Positions 1 to 9,614 of a stretch of DNA of 64,000 nt are shown here, one piece after another. Position numbers and translations under genes: made by a program. The DNA is from Lewinellaceae bacterium (GTDB taxonomy: Bacteria; Bacteroidota; Bacteroidia; Chitinophagales; Saprospiraceae): contig JACJYI010000008.1 in NCBI GenBank assembly GCA_020636225.1, forward strand, positions 1-64,000, written 5' to 3'. The notes under the pieces are model-generated. The model was not told where the DNA came from. It ran no database searches and saw only the letters and a list, made by a program, of their open reading frames with translations. The stretch's first letter is position 1. The number at the start of each line of letters is the position of its first letter.

Positions 1-14
1 TTCAAATTGATCCC

Positions 15-3000
15 ATGATGAACAAGAAACTTTCGATCATCAGCTCGCTGGTGTTGGGGTTGTTGTGCCTGGCCGGCATGGTCACGGCCCAGAACCACCC
101 CTACAACACGGGTTCACAGGCCGTGTATAACGTGCCTGCAGTAGGTTTTCTGACCTACTACGATGCGGGTGGCCCGGGTGGTAACTATCCGACCAACCAC
201 AACAACATTAATACCTCCATCCGCTTCCAGCCGACCACGGCCGGTGCCAAGGTGCAGGCGGTGTTCACGCAGTTTGCGACAGAGACCAGCTTTGACGCCC
301 TGTATGTTTGGGACGGTCCCACCACGGCTTCTCCGAAGATCGCTTCGGCCAACGGTGCTCCGATAGTGAACAACTTCTGGGGAACGGGTGGTTTCTGGTC
401 CAGTGCCAACAACCCTGCTGCTGCACCGAGCAACGTGGCTCCTGGTACGGTTCGTGCCACGGCGGCCAACGCCTCTGGTGCGCTGACCTTCGGCTTCGTG
501 TCGGACGGTAGCGTGCAGTATGTGGGTTGGACAGCCCAGGTATCGGAATTCATTCCTTGTAACCCGGTACCAAACCCTGTCAACCTCGCGCTGAGTGTTG
601 ATCTGGGTACCTGCTCCGCCACGGCGACCCTGAACGTTCCGACGTTCAGCCCGGGCGGTTGCGGCAATGCTGCCGGTTACACCCTGTGCTACGCTCTTGA
701 TCAGGATCCCTACACCTGCCTGGCCCAGCCCTATCCGGCCCAGGTGATCGTGTCTGGCATTCCTTCCGGTACACACACCATTACCTGGCAGGTGCGCAAC
801 GCCTCCGGTTCTGTAGTGGGTGAAGCCGTCCAGAACCTGGATGTAGCTGACAATGAGGCTCCTACCTTCACGAACTGCCCCAGCGACCTGATCATCAACC
901 TCGATCCAGGACTCTGCTGCGCGATCGTGAGTTGGGCTGACCCGATGGCTACGGACAACTGTCCGTTTGTCGGTCCGGTCATGTCCCACTCTCAGCTGCC
1001 TCAGCTGAACTCCGGTTGGTATGGCTTCGCCACGAACATTGAGAACCTGACGACCGACAACATGTTGGTCAGCCAGATCACCATTCGTGCCGCTGCATCA
1101 CCTTTCGGTGTGTATAACTTCAAGGTGTTTATCCGCGACGGACAGTTCCAGCCCAACATGGGCAGCAACGCCGGATGGACCCAGGTTGCCGATGCCGGTT
1201 ACAATGTAACTGGTGCCTTTACCACGAATGGTGGCTCCAATGTCACGATTCCTTTCACCGCACCATATACGGTTGCTCCTGGTGGAACGGCTGCCTTGTA
1301 CTATGTGATCGACAACGGTACGACCTTGAACCGTCGGATCATGTACAACAGTGCCAATACGACGACCAACGATGGTAACATCCGCATCTTTGACGGTGCC
1401 GGTATCAATGCCGGTATCTTCACCGGTATCGCCTTCCAGCCTCGTGGTGCTTACATCACGGTGGATTATCAACTGGGTGGAGAAGCTGAAGTGATCCAGA
1501 CGGGTGGTCCGGTGAGCGGAACCGAGCTGTGCAAGGACGACAGCCCCTGGACAGTGACCTACGAAGTAGCTGACGTTGCTGGCAACGTGGGTACTTGCGA
1601 GTTCAACATCGAAGTACTGGAGTATGCCAATCCTGTCACCAAGCTGAGCTGTAACGACGAAGTACAGATCTCCCTGGATGAGGATTGCATCACCGAAGTC
1701 GGTGCTGACGATATCCTCGAAGGTGGTCCTTATGGCTGCTACGACGATTACGAAGTGACCATCTTCAATGCCAACAATACGCCGCTGGCTTCCAGCCCGA
1801 ATGTGGGTCGCCAGCAGATCGGTGGACCATGGAAGGTGAAAGTAACGGATCCTGCCACTGGCAACAGCTGCTGGGGTCTGATCACGGTAGAGGACAAGCT
1901 GGCTCCGGTCATGGAGTGCACCAGCTTCGAAGTCAACTGTGGCGCTGACATTCCGACGGAACCGGCTCCGGCCATCTTCCAGGCGGAAGCTCCATTGTTC
2001 TACCCGACCAGCTTCGCCAACCACGGAGGTGGTACGGCATATACGCTGCAGGGGAATACGCTTCCAGGCGGTGTGTACTTCAACATCACCAACAACTCCG
2101 GTTCTGACCTTCAGGTAACAGGATTCGGTGTTCGTTTCGGTAACCCACAGTTCGGTCAGGTGAATGCACCTCAGACCATGGAAGTATGGACAGCTGCGAA
2201 CATGCTGGGTAATGAAACCAACCCGGCTGCATGGACCAACCTCGGCCCTGCAGTGGTTGATGTCATTCCTCCGTATTTCGCTACGGGTACTGGCGATCTG
2301 GCTCAGTTGGAGCTGTCGCAGAATGTAACGATCCCTGCTGGCGAAACCCGCGGTTTCCATGTATGGGGTGCTACGGCTTGCCCGGTATTCAACTATTTCA
2401 ATACGACGGCTCCTGTGACCAATGGCCCATTCACCGTTACCGGTGGTTATGTATCCTTCGGTCTGCTGAGCAACCTGTTCGGTACACCATGTATGCCGAA
2501 CATCAGCGTGAACTACGCCTCCCAGGCTGATCCGATCCCTGTGACGGACAACTGTGATCCAGGTAGCCCGCTGACCGTTGCCAATGGTGGTCTGAGCTTC
2601 GGCGACGACATCACCAACTATACCTGTGCTGAAGATGCCGATTACAGCCAGTTGATCGTCCGCACCTGGACGGCTACTGACGATTGGGGCAACAGCACCC
2701 AGTGCACGCAGGAGATCCGCGTTCGTCGTCCGACGATCGGCGGTCTGGCGATTCCACCGAACTACGACGATCTTGACCAGGCCAGCCTGGATTGCAAGGA
2801 TGCTTACCCAACTCCTGACGTAACTGGCGAGCCAGGCGGAGGAGGCTGCGGAAGCCTGCAGTTCGACTACTGGGATAAGGTACTGAACGTATGCCAGGGT
2901 TCATACACGATCATCCGTACCTGGACGATCAACGATATGTGCACCGGTGAAGTGGCTACGCACAACCAGGTGATCAAGGTGATGGACAAGACTCCACCAA

Positions 3001-6000
3001 GCCTGACCTGCCCGGATGAGCATGACATCAAGTTCGGCAACACCAACCAGATCGGTTACCAGGATTGCACGCTGCGTGTACGCCTGCCATGGATCCAGGT
3101 AGAAGACGATTGCTCCACGAGCAACAACACGACGCTGTATGTCTGGACAACGGACAACAACGGCAACGTGATCATCGTGAGCAACATGGACAGCGAAGGT
3201 TACTTCAACTTTGACCTGCCTGTTGGCTTCGACTACACCTTCACCTACACGGCGATCGACGATTGCGGTAACAAGGGCGAATGCTCTGTTGAAGTAGCTG
3301 TTGAAGATGAGCAGGGTCCAGTGGTGATCTGCGAAACCTTCCATGTCGTTGCCCTGACGGACAGCGTCACGCTGGTGAATGCAGAGAGCTTCGACGATGG
3401 TTCCTACGATGAGTGTACGATGATCACCTTTGACGTTCGTCGTGGTACGATGAATGCCTCCGGTAGCTTTGTACAGCACCCATGCAACCAGCCAGGTGAC
3501 TTCCTGTATGCACCTCAGGTTCGTTTCTACTGCTGCGATGCACAGAGCCCAGTGGCCCTGTTCGTTGACCTGCGTGTCCGTGATGCCTTTGGCAACGCGA
3601 ACAACTGCATGGTAGAAGTAGACGTTGTGGACAAGATCCGTCCGACGATCTGGTGCCCAGAGGACATCACTGTCCAGTGGGGCATGCCATACGAGCCAAC
3701 GGAGAAGGACACCCTTCACGTGAGCACGAAGCCTGGTACACAGATCAGCGCCATCTGGCCGAAGACGTACCTGGTACCCATCCAGATCGAGGGAATGCCG
3801 GTTGATGCCGACATCACGGACCTGGATATCAGCCTGGACATCACGCACGAAGCGCTGAACCAGCTGCAGGTAACGCTGTGGAACCCGTATGGCACGAAGG
3901 CCACGGTGATTCCGTTCAACAGCTGCAACGGTGGCTATCCACAGAATATCAATGCTACGTTCAACGACGAGGCCTATGATATCATCACGTTCAACCAGAC
4001 GGGTCAGAAAGTACCAGCACCTTATACCTGCACGGTAGCCCTGCCAAGCGTAGGCAGCTACAACCAGGGTCAGATGCGTTCTGCAGGTGATTACCTGAAG
4101 GCGTTTGACGGTGACGGTATCAACAACCTGAACGATAAGGACAAGTGCTTCAACGCACAGGGTATTGAGATCAATGCTGCGACGAACCGGATCAGCAACT
4201 TCCAGGTGAGCCTGTTCATTGCGAACAACGGCCTGTCTGCTGGTGATCGGATCTTCCTGCAGTACGCCAGCGCAAGCGGTCAGCCCCTGGGTGGCCTGAG
4301 CGTAGGTGAGTACTACCTGTTCCAGGTGATCAATGCGAACACGCTGGAGTTCCTGACGATGCTGGGCAGCGACATCACGAGTGTACCGGCCGGAACGCAC
4401 ATGTTCTGCGCAGTAGGCACGTGGTTCCTGCAGGTAACGGACAATGCTGCTCTGGCAGGTGGTGTGATCAACGACGTGACGCTGCACATCGAGTATGTGA
4501 CGCCAACGGGCTTGAAGCCACACGTGAGCGACAACACGGAAGCATGCGGACTGGACGTAACGTGGCAGGATCTGGGAACACCAGAGAAGTGCGGCGACAA
4601 CACGTTCATCAACCGTCGCTGGAGGGTTGAAGACCAGTTTGGTAACAACACCCAGTGTCTGCAGCGTGTATACTTCAATGACGATACGCCACTGGTTGTA
4701 CAGTTCCCATGTGATGTGACCATCAACTGTGAGAACCTGGACGACCTGGATGCCACGGGCGACGTGATCCACAACGGAGATTGCGAGCTGGTAGGTATCG
4801 AGCACATCGACCATGTACTGGTGACGACGGATGCTTGCTACAAGATCCTGCGTCAGTGGATCGTGAAGGACTGGTGCAAGTACTCAGCCGATGGCAATGT
4901 GGACTACAACAGCTCCAGCATTGACGTCAATGGCGATGCGATCCAGTTCACCACGGCGATCAACGCGTTGATCAACGCCCGCAAGCTGGGTGAAGGCGAC
5001 CGCGTGACGCTGAAGTACATCACGAGCGGTAGCGTCGAGATCGGCGGACTGGTCGAAGGTGACGTATACAGCGCAGTCTACGAAGGCGGTACCCGCTTCC
5101 GGATCGACTACAACACGACGAAGCAGCAGACGGTGAACATCACCTCTGAGGGCACCGGCCCACACATCTTCCGCTATGCGAACAGCAGCCTGGGTCTGCC
5201 ATTGACCTGTGATGTGATCACGGAATGGTATCCGTTCACGGATTGGCACGGACTGTGCCCAAGCCCACAGGGATGCCGCGCATGGGAAGATGATGGTGAC
5301 GGTTACTACACCTTCACGCAGGAGATCAAGGTAGTTGACAATGAAGCTCCTCAGTGGGTGGATTGCAGCAACAAGGATTTCTGCAGCTTCGAAGAAGATT
5401 GCGAGCCTACACAGATCGAGCTGGTTTGCCCAGCAGAAGACAACTGTACGCCAGCCGAACAGCTGACCTACCAGTACTTCATCGACGCGTTCAACGACGG
5501 AACGGTTGACATCACGGGAGTTGGCTTTGATGCCAGCGGTGCATACCCGAACGGTACGCACAAGATCACCTTCAAGGTATCTGACCAGTGTGGCAACTTC
5601 AACACCTGCACGAAGCTGTTCACGATCAGCGATTGCAAGAAGCCGACGCCGATCTGCCACGCTGTGAGCATCGAACTGATGCCTTCCACGGGTATGGCCG
5701 AAGTATGGGCAACGAGCCTGGAAGTTGGCGACAGCTATGACAACTGCACCGAGTATGGTGACCTGCAGATCCTGGTAGAGCGCGTCAGCGACCTGGGAGC
5801 TGGCCAGGATGCACCAGACGCTGATGCAGCCGGATCAGTAGTTGTTTCTTGCGACGACCTGCCACCGAACACCATGAGCCCAGTCGTAGAAGTGGCTGTA
5901 TGGGTAGGTGACGAGGCTGGCAACTGGGATTACTGCGTAACGACCATCACCGTACAGGATTGGATGGGCGCATGCGGTGGCACCATGAATGCCGAGCTGA

Positions 6001-7226
6001 GCAGCTATATCTCCAACGAAGATCTGGAGCCGATCGAACTGGTGAACGTCGAGCTGACGGGAACCAACGGCACCCAGAGTGCAACGTCTGGCAACAGCGG
6101 TGTAGTAAGCTTCAACGTATTCCAGGCTGGTCAGTACACGATCGCGCCACAGAAGGATATCAATCCTTTGAACGGTGTGAGCACGTATGACCTGCTGCTG
6201 ATGCAGAAGCACCTGTTGGGTATCAAGTCACTGACCAGCCCTTATAAGCTGATCGCAGCTGACGTGAACAACAACTGTAACATTTCGATCTCAGACATCA
6301 TCGAGCTTCGCAAGCTGATCCTGGCTCCAAACGGTGCCAACTTCAGCAACAACACGAGCTGGCGTTTCGTGGACGGTGGTTACACCTTCCCGAACCCGAA
6401 CAAGCCATGTAACTTCATGGAAACGAAGATGTTTGACGTACAGGGTAGCGGTCTGAACAACGCGAGCTTCGTGGCTGTGAAGATCGGAGACGTAAGTGGA
6501 GACCACACGCCAAACAGCCTGCTGGGTACGGAGACGCGTAACAGCGTTGGTACGCTGACGTTCGGCATTGCCGATCAGCAGCTGGTAGCTGGCCAGGAGT
6601 ACACGGTCGCGATCACGGCAGAGAACTTCACAGGAGTACAGGGATACCAGTACACGATGGAGTTTGCTTCCGACATGATCGAGTTCGTCGACGTCACGGC
6701 TAACTGGTCTGACCTGAGCGCATCGAACTTCGGTCGCGCCCTGGTAGCAGAAGGAACGCTGACGACAAGCTGGAACGGTGCTGAGCCGACGACGCTTGCT
6801 GACGGTGAAGTTCTGTACACGGTAACGTTCCGCGCAGTGGCTAATGGCCAACTGAGCCAGGCCCTGAAGGTGAACTCACGCGTAACGGTAGCAGAAGCTT
6901 ATGATGCAAACGAAGAACTGCTGGATGTCCAGTTCCGTTTCGACGGAGGTCTGGTGATCGGTGGTGGTTTCGAGCTGTATCAGAACGAGCCGAACCCATT
7001 CCGCGATGTTACGGTTATCGGATTCAATCTGCCAGAAGCTAGCACGGCTACGCTGAAGGTGTACGATGTAACCGGTAAGGTGATGAAAGTAGTCGTAGGC
7101 GACTATGCCAAGGGTTACAACGCGATCACCCTGACTCGCGCTGAGATCGAAGGCAACGGTATGCTGTACTATCAGTTGGAGACCCCAACGGATAGCGCGA
7201 CGAAGAGAATGATCACGGTCGAGTAA
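15..7226 (+). CDS. Giant T9SS-secreted modular protein (CUB, HYR, P-domain, dockerin, cohesin)
   Basis: 2403 residues. Signal peptide at 1-26 (core LVLGLLCLAG, ends TAQ). It is followed by a CUB-like region (about 35-180), a long chain of HYR/Ig-like modules with recurring DNEAP, NCP and DNC motifs (about 279-1980), a P-domain-like segment (about 1235-1495), two dockerin-like loops (about 2048-2106, including DVNNNCNISISD), a cohesin-like beta domain (about 2177-2316) and a type A T9SS sorting domain (2317-2403, NEPNPF, ending MITVE). Two related modules of 75-100 residues with GDR and GGL motifs sit at about 1367-1467 and 1633-1726, the first inside the P-domain-like segment. Arginine is mostly CGT/CGC, unlike neighbouring genes, which suggests high expression. 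It is exported across both membranes and probably anchored at the surface as an adhesin or matrix protein. The exact ligand cannot be told from sequence. The start is well supported by the signal peptide. Confidence 0.93.
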   Translation: MMNKKLSIISSLVLGLLCLAGMVTAQNHPYNTGSQAVYNVPAVGFLTYYDAGGPGGNYPTNHNNINTSIRFQPTTAGAKVQAVFTQFATETSFDALYVWDGPTTASPKIASANGAPIVNNFWGTGGFWSSANNPAAAPSNVAPGTVRATAANASGALTFGFVSDGSVQYVGWTAQVSEFIPCNPVPNPVNLALSVDLGTCSATATLNVPTFSPGGCGNAAGYTLCYALDQDPYTCLAQPYPAQVIVSGIPSGTHTITWQVRNASGSVVGEAVQNLDVADNEAPTFTNCPSDLIINLDPGLCCAIVSWADPMATDNCPFVGPVMSHSQLPQLNSGWYGFATNIENLTTDNMLVSQITIRAAASPFGVYNFKVFIRDGQFQPNMGSNAGWTQVADAGYNVTGAFTTNGGSNVTIPFTAPYTVAPGGTAALYYVIDNGTTLNRRIMYNSANTTTNDGNIRIFDGAGINAGIFTGIAFQPRGAYITVDYQLGGEAEVIQTGGPVSGTELCKDDSPWTVTYEVADVAGNVGTCEFNIEVLEYANPVTKLSCNDEVQISLDEDCITEVGADDILEGGPYGCYDDYEVTIFNANNTPLASSPNVGRQQIGGPWKVKVTDPATGNSCWGLITVEDKLAPVMECTSFEVNCGADIPTEPAPAIFQAEAPLFYPTSFANHGGGTAYTLQGNTLPGGVYFNITNNSGSDLQVTGFGVRFGNPQFGQVNAPQTMEVWTAANMLGNETNPAAWTNLGPAVVDVIPPYFATGTGDLAQLELSQNVTIPAGETRGFHVWGATACPVFNYFNTTAPVTNGPFTVTGGYVSFGLLSNLFGTPCMPNISVNYASQADPIPVTDNCDPGSPLTVANGGLSFGDDITNYTCAEDADYSQLIVRTWTATDDWGNSTQCTQEIRVRRPTIGGLAIPPNYDDLDQASLDCKDAYPTPDVTGEPGGGGCGSLQFDYWDKVLNVCQGSYTIIRTWTINDMCTGEVATHNQVIKVMDKTPPSLTCPDEHDIKFGNTNQIGYQDCTLRVRLPWIQVEDDCSTSNNTTLYVWTTDNNGNVIIVSNMDSEGYFNFDLPVGFDYTFTYTAIDDCGNKGECSVEVAVEDEQGPVVICETFHVVALTDSVTLVNAESFDDGSYDECTMITFDVRRGTMNASGSFVQHPCNQPGDFLYAPQVRFYCCDAQSPVALFVDLRVRDAFGNANNCMVEVDVVDKIRPTIWCPEDITVQWGMPYEPTEKDTLHVSTKPGTQISAIWPKTYLVPIQIEGMPVDADITDLDISLDITHEALNQLQVTLWNPYGTKATVIPFNSCNGGYPQNINATFNDEAYDIITFNQTGQKVPAPYTCTVALPSVGSYNQGQMRSAGDYLKAFDGDGINNLNDKDKCFNAQGIEINAATNRISNFQVSLFIANNGLSAGDRIFLQYASASGQPLGGLSVGEYYLFQVINANTLEFLTMLGSDITSVPAGTHMFCAVGTWFLQVTDNAALAGGVINDVTLHIEYVTPTGLKPHVSDNTEACGLDVTWQDLGTPEKCGDNTFINRRWRVEDQFGNNTQCLQRVYFNDDTPLVVQFPCDVTINCENLDDLDATGDVIHNGDCELVGIEHIDHVLVTTDACYKILRQWIVKDWCKYSADGNVDYNSSSIDVNGDAIQFTTAINALINARKLGEGDRVTLKYITSGSVEIGGLVEGDVYSAVYEGGTRFRIDYNTTKQQTVNITSEGTGPHIFRYANSSLGLPLTCDVITEWYPFTDWHGLCPSPQGCRAWEDDGDGYYTFTQEIKVVDNEAPQWVDCSNKDFCSFEEDCEPTQIELVCPAEDNCTPAEQLTYQYFIDAFNDGTVDITGVGFDASGAYPNGTHKITFKVSDQCGNFNTCTKLFTISDCKKPTPICHAVSIELMPSTGMAEVWATSLEVGDSYDNCTEYGDLQILVERVSDLGAGQDAPDADAAGSVVVSCDDLPPNTMSPVVEVAVWVGDEAGNWDYCVTTITVQDWMGACGGTMNAELSSYISNEDLEPIELVNVELTGTNGTQSATSGNSGVVSFNVFQAGQYTIAPQKDINPLNGVSTYDLLLMQKHLLGIKSLTSPYKLIAADVNNNCNISISDIIELRKLILAPNGANFSNNTSWRFVDGGYTFPNPNKPCNFMETKMFDVQGSGLNNASFVAVKIGDVSGDHTPNSLLGTETRNSVGTLTFGIADQQLVAGQEYTVAITAENFTGVQGYQYTMEFASDMIEFVDVTANWSDLSASNFGRALVAEGTLTTSWNGAEPTTLADGEVLYTVTFRAVANGQLSQALKVNSRVTVAEAYDANEELLDVQFRFDGGLVIGGGFELYQNEPNPFRDVTVIGFNLPEASTATLKVYDVTGKVMKVVVGDYAKGYNAITLTRAEIEGNGMLYYQLETPTDSATKRMITVE

Positions 7227-7290
7227 TCGAACCATAAATTTCTCGAAGCCAAGGCCGAAAGACATTTACGTTAAATCGGTTTTTGGGATG

Positions 7291-7326
7291 GCCTCTCTCC
7301 ACTTGTTGGAGGGGGGCTTTTTTTTT
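7291..7326 (+). terminator. Rho-independent terminator of the giant secreted protein gene
   Basis: An 11-bp stem with G-U pairs (GCCTCTCTCCA against TGGAGGGGGGC) is followed directly by a run of nine T. It lies 65 bp after the stop codon and before the lpxC promoter region. Confidence 0.85.
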
Positions 7327-7363
7327 ATCCCCATGCCATTACTGGAGGCGTTGGGATTTGATG

Positions 7364-7371
7364 TACCTTTG
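7364..7371 (+). promoter_or_regulatory. Putative Bacteroidota -7 element upstream of lpxC/fabZ
   Basis: TACCTTTG matches the TAnnTTTG -7 consensus and lies 35 bp before the start codon. No clean TTG is present at the expected -33 spacing; the nearest candidate is TTA at 7339. The call therefore rests on one box and its position. Confidence 0.4.
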
Positions 7372-7405
7372 TTCTTTGCTCTAATCGCCATTTGTACAGC
7401 AGGTT

Positions 7406-8806
7406 ATGAAACAATGTACCATCGTCCGGGAGGCAAGTATCTCCGGGATTGGTTTACACACGGGTCGTCAGGTCACCATGACCTTCAAGCCGGCCCCGGA
7501 GAACCATGGATTCAAATTTGTCCGCATTGATCTGGAGGGGAAACCGACCATACCTGCTGATGTCTCCCATGTGATCTCCACAAACCGGGGAACCACGATT
7601 TCTATTGGGGGAGAGGCCCGGGTCTCCACAGTTGAACACACCCTGGCTGCACTGATCGGTTCTAACCTGGACAACGTCCTGATTGAGATCGATGGCCCGG
7701 AAGCACCGATCATGGATGGATCATCCCTGTTGATCTTGAATGCATTGACCAAGGCGGGGATCGTCGAGCAGGAGAATGACCGGGAGTACATTGATATTAC
7801 CGAGACCATCTCATACCGGGATGATCTGACCGGGTCTGAGTTGATCGCATTTCCGTCTTCCAAATTCGAGTTGACGGCATTGATCGATTTTCATTCACCA
7901 GTCCTGGGGCAACAATTTGCCGCATTGGAGGATATTCATGATTTTCCCGGGGAAATTGGCCCGGCCAGGACCTTTGTCTTTGTCCATGAGTTGGAGCAGT
8001 TGATCCATCAAGGGTTGATCAAGGGAGGTGATCTCGATAATGCGATTGTGATCGCTGACCGGGTCATGGATGATATGGAATTGGAGAGTTTGGCCAAGCG
8101 GTTGGAGAAACCATCCATTCGCGTGGACAAGGAAGGGTTTCTCAATACCACCGACCTTCGTTTCAAGAATGAGCCTGCCCGGCATAAGCTGTTGGATGTG
8201 ATCGGTGATCTGGCCCTGGTCGGCAAGCGGATCAAGGGGAAGATCGTCGCGACCAAACCTGGCCATGCCTCCAATGTTGAGTTTGCCAAGTTGCTCAAGT
8301 GTTTTGCGGTGGAGCAACGAAAGTTGAGAGGAATTCCCAAGTACGATCCCGATGTCAAGCCGATCATGAACGTGTCAGATATCGAGGGGAAGATGCCGCA
8401 TCGCCATCCGTTCCTGTTGGTGGACAAGATTATCGAACTTTCGGACACCCATGTCGTCGGCGTGAAGAACGTGACCTTTACCGAGGGGTTTTTCCAGGGA
8501 CATTTTCCGGGCAACCCGGTGATGCCGGGAGTCCTTCAAATAGAGGCAATGGCCCAGACAGGCGGCCTTTTAGCCTTGCAAAACGTTCCAGAAGGAGAAC
8601 AGTGGGATACATTTTTCCTGAAGATCGATAATGCTCGCTTCAAGAATTTTGTTGTTCCCGGGGATACACTCATTATCAAGATGGAGTTGATTTCGCCGAT
8701 CAGGAGAGGAATTGTCCATATGCAGGCAACGGCCTATGTGGGCAACAAGATCGTCTCAGAAGCTGAATTGACTGCCCAAATCGTAAAGCGAAATCATGGA
8801 GTATAA
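7406..8806 (+). CDS. lpxC/fabZ: Bifunctional UDP-3-O-acyl-GlcNAc deacetylase / 3-hydroxyacyl-ACP dehydratase
   Basis: 466 residues. The N-terminal LpxC part (about 1-300) catalyses the committed, zinc-dependent deacetylation of lipid A synthesis; the EHTLAAL histidine and the HKLLDVIGD histidine/aspartate are the expected metal ligands. The C-terminal FabZ part (about 320-466) dehydrates 3-hydroxyacyl-ACP; it has the catalytic histidine in PHRHPF and the glutamate in GNPVMPGVLQIEA. This fusion is typical of Bacteroidota. Both domains compete for or supply the same 3-hydroxyacyl-ACP pool. The stop codon region overlaps the lpxA start by 11 bp, so the two are probably translationally coupled. 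Cytoplasmic. Confidence 0.97.
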   Translation: MKQCTIVREASISGIGLHTGRQVTMTFKPAPENHGFKFVRIDLEGKPTIPADVSHVISTNRGTTISIGGEARVSTVEHTLAALIGSNLDNVLIEIDGPEAPIMDGSSLLILNALTKAGIVEQENDREYIDITETISYRDDLTGSELIAFPSSKFELTALIDFHSPVLGQQFAALEDIHDFPGEIGPARTFVFVHELEQLIHQGLIKGGDLDNAIVIADRVMDDMELESLAKRLEKPSIRVDKEGFLNTTDLRFKNEPARHKLLDVIGDLALVGKRIKGKIVATKPGHASNVEFAKLLKCFAVEQRKLRGIPKYDPDVKPIMNVSDIEGKMPHRHPFLLVDKIIELSDTHVVGVKNVTFTEGFFQGHFPGNPVMPGVLQIEAMAQTGGLLALQNVPEGEQWDTFFLKIDNARFKNFVVPGDTLIIKMELISPIRRGIVHMQATAYVGNKIVSEAELTAQIVKRNHGV

Positions 8807-9614
8807 TCACGCGTTGTCCGTAGTCCACCCGGATACTGTCCTGGGTAAGGATGTGACGATCAGTCCGTTCGTGACTATTGAAGAAGATGTGGTCATCGGG
8901 GAGGGGACATGGATCGGACCCCATGTGTCCATTATGTCCGGCACCCGCATAGGGAAGAATTGCCGCATTTTTCCCGGGGCGATCATTGGTGCCGTTCCCC
9001 AGGACCTGAAGTATCGAGGGGAGTATGCTACCGTTGAGATCGGTGACCAGGTCACGATTCGGGAGTATTGCACCCTGAACAAGGGTACGGAAGCCAGTGA
9101 CAAGACGGTGATCGGTGATCGAAGCCTGCTCATGGCCTATGTACACGTTGCCCATGATTGTCAGGTAGGCAAGAATGTCATCCTGGCCAACAATGTGAAT
9201 CTGGCCGGCCATATTGTAGTGGAAGATTTTGCGGTATTGGGCGGGCTGACAGCGGTCCATCAGTTCGTCAAGATTGGCACTCATGCCATGGTCGGAGGCG
9301 GATCCCTGGTTCGGAAGGACGTCCCTCCCTATGTCAAGGCCGCACGTGAGCCACTTTCCTTTGCGGGGGTCAATTCGATCGGTTTGCGGAGAAGAGGTTT
9401 TACCAATGAGCAGGTCCATGCCATCCAGGAGATTTACAGGATCCTGTTTGTGAGAGGATACAATACATCCCAGGCACTGACATTGATTGAGTCAACCATT
9501 CCCGCTTCCATCGAGCGCGACAATATCCTTCAGTTCATCCAGAATGCCGATCGCGGGATCATGAGAGGCTTTCGTCAGATCAACGGGGTGAAGGCTCATG
9601 GAGATATCGCTTGA
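8796..9614 (+). CDS. lpxA: Acyl-ACP--UDP-N-acetylglucosamine O-acyltransferase
   Basis: 272 residues, close to the usual LpxA length. It carries the left-handed beta-helix of hexapeptide repeats (many V/I-x-G-x spacings over about 1-190) and the catalytic histidine in VAHDCQVG, with a C-terminal helical part. It performs the first acylation of UDP-GlcNAc in lipid A synthesis, using 3-hydroxyacyl-ACP, directly before the LpxC step encoded upstream. It overlaps lpxC/fabZ by 11 bp and the following ATPase gene by 17 bp, which supports one transcript. Confidence 0.97.
   Translation: MEYNHALSVVHPDTVLGKDVTISPFVTIEEDVVIGEGTWIGPHVSIMSGTRIGKNCRIFPGAIIGAVPQDLKYRGEYATVEIGDQVTIREYCTLNKGTEASDKTVIGDRSLLMAYVHVAHDCQVGKNVILANNVNLAGHIVVEDFAVLGGLTAVHQFVKIGTHAMVGGGSLVRKDVPPYVKAAREPLSFAGVNSIGLRRRGFTNEQVHAIQEIYRILFVRGYNTSQALTLIESTIPASIERDNILQFIQNADRGIMRGFRQINGVKAHGDIA

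Noticed and set aside
2901..4814. Long minus-strand open frame of 637 codons inside the giant secreted protein gene
   Set aside because: It is antisense to a gene with strong domain support, has no recognisable domain, and results from the biased codon use of the real gene.
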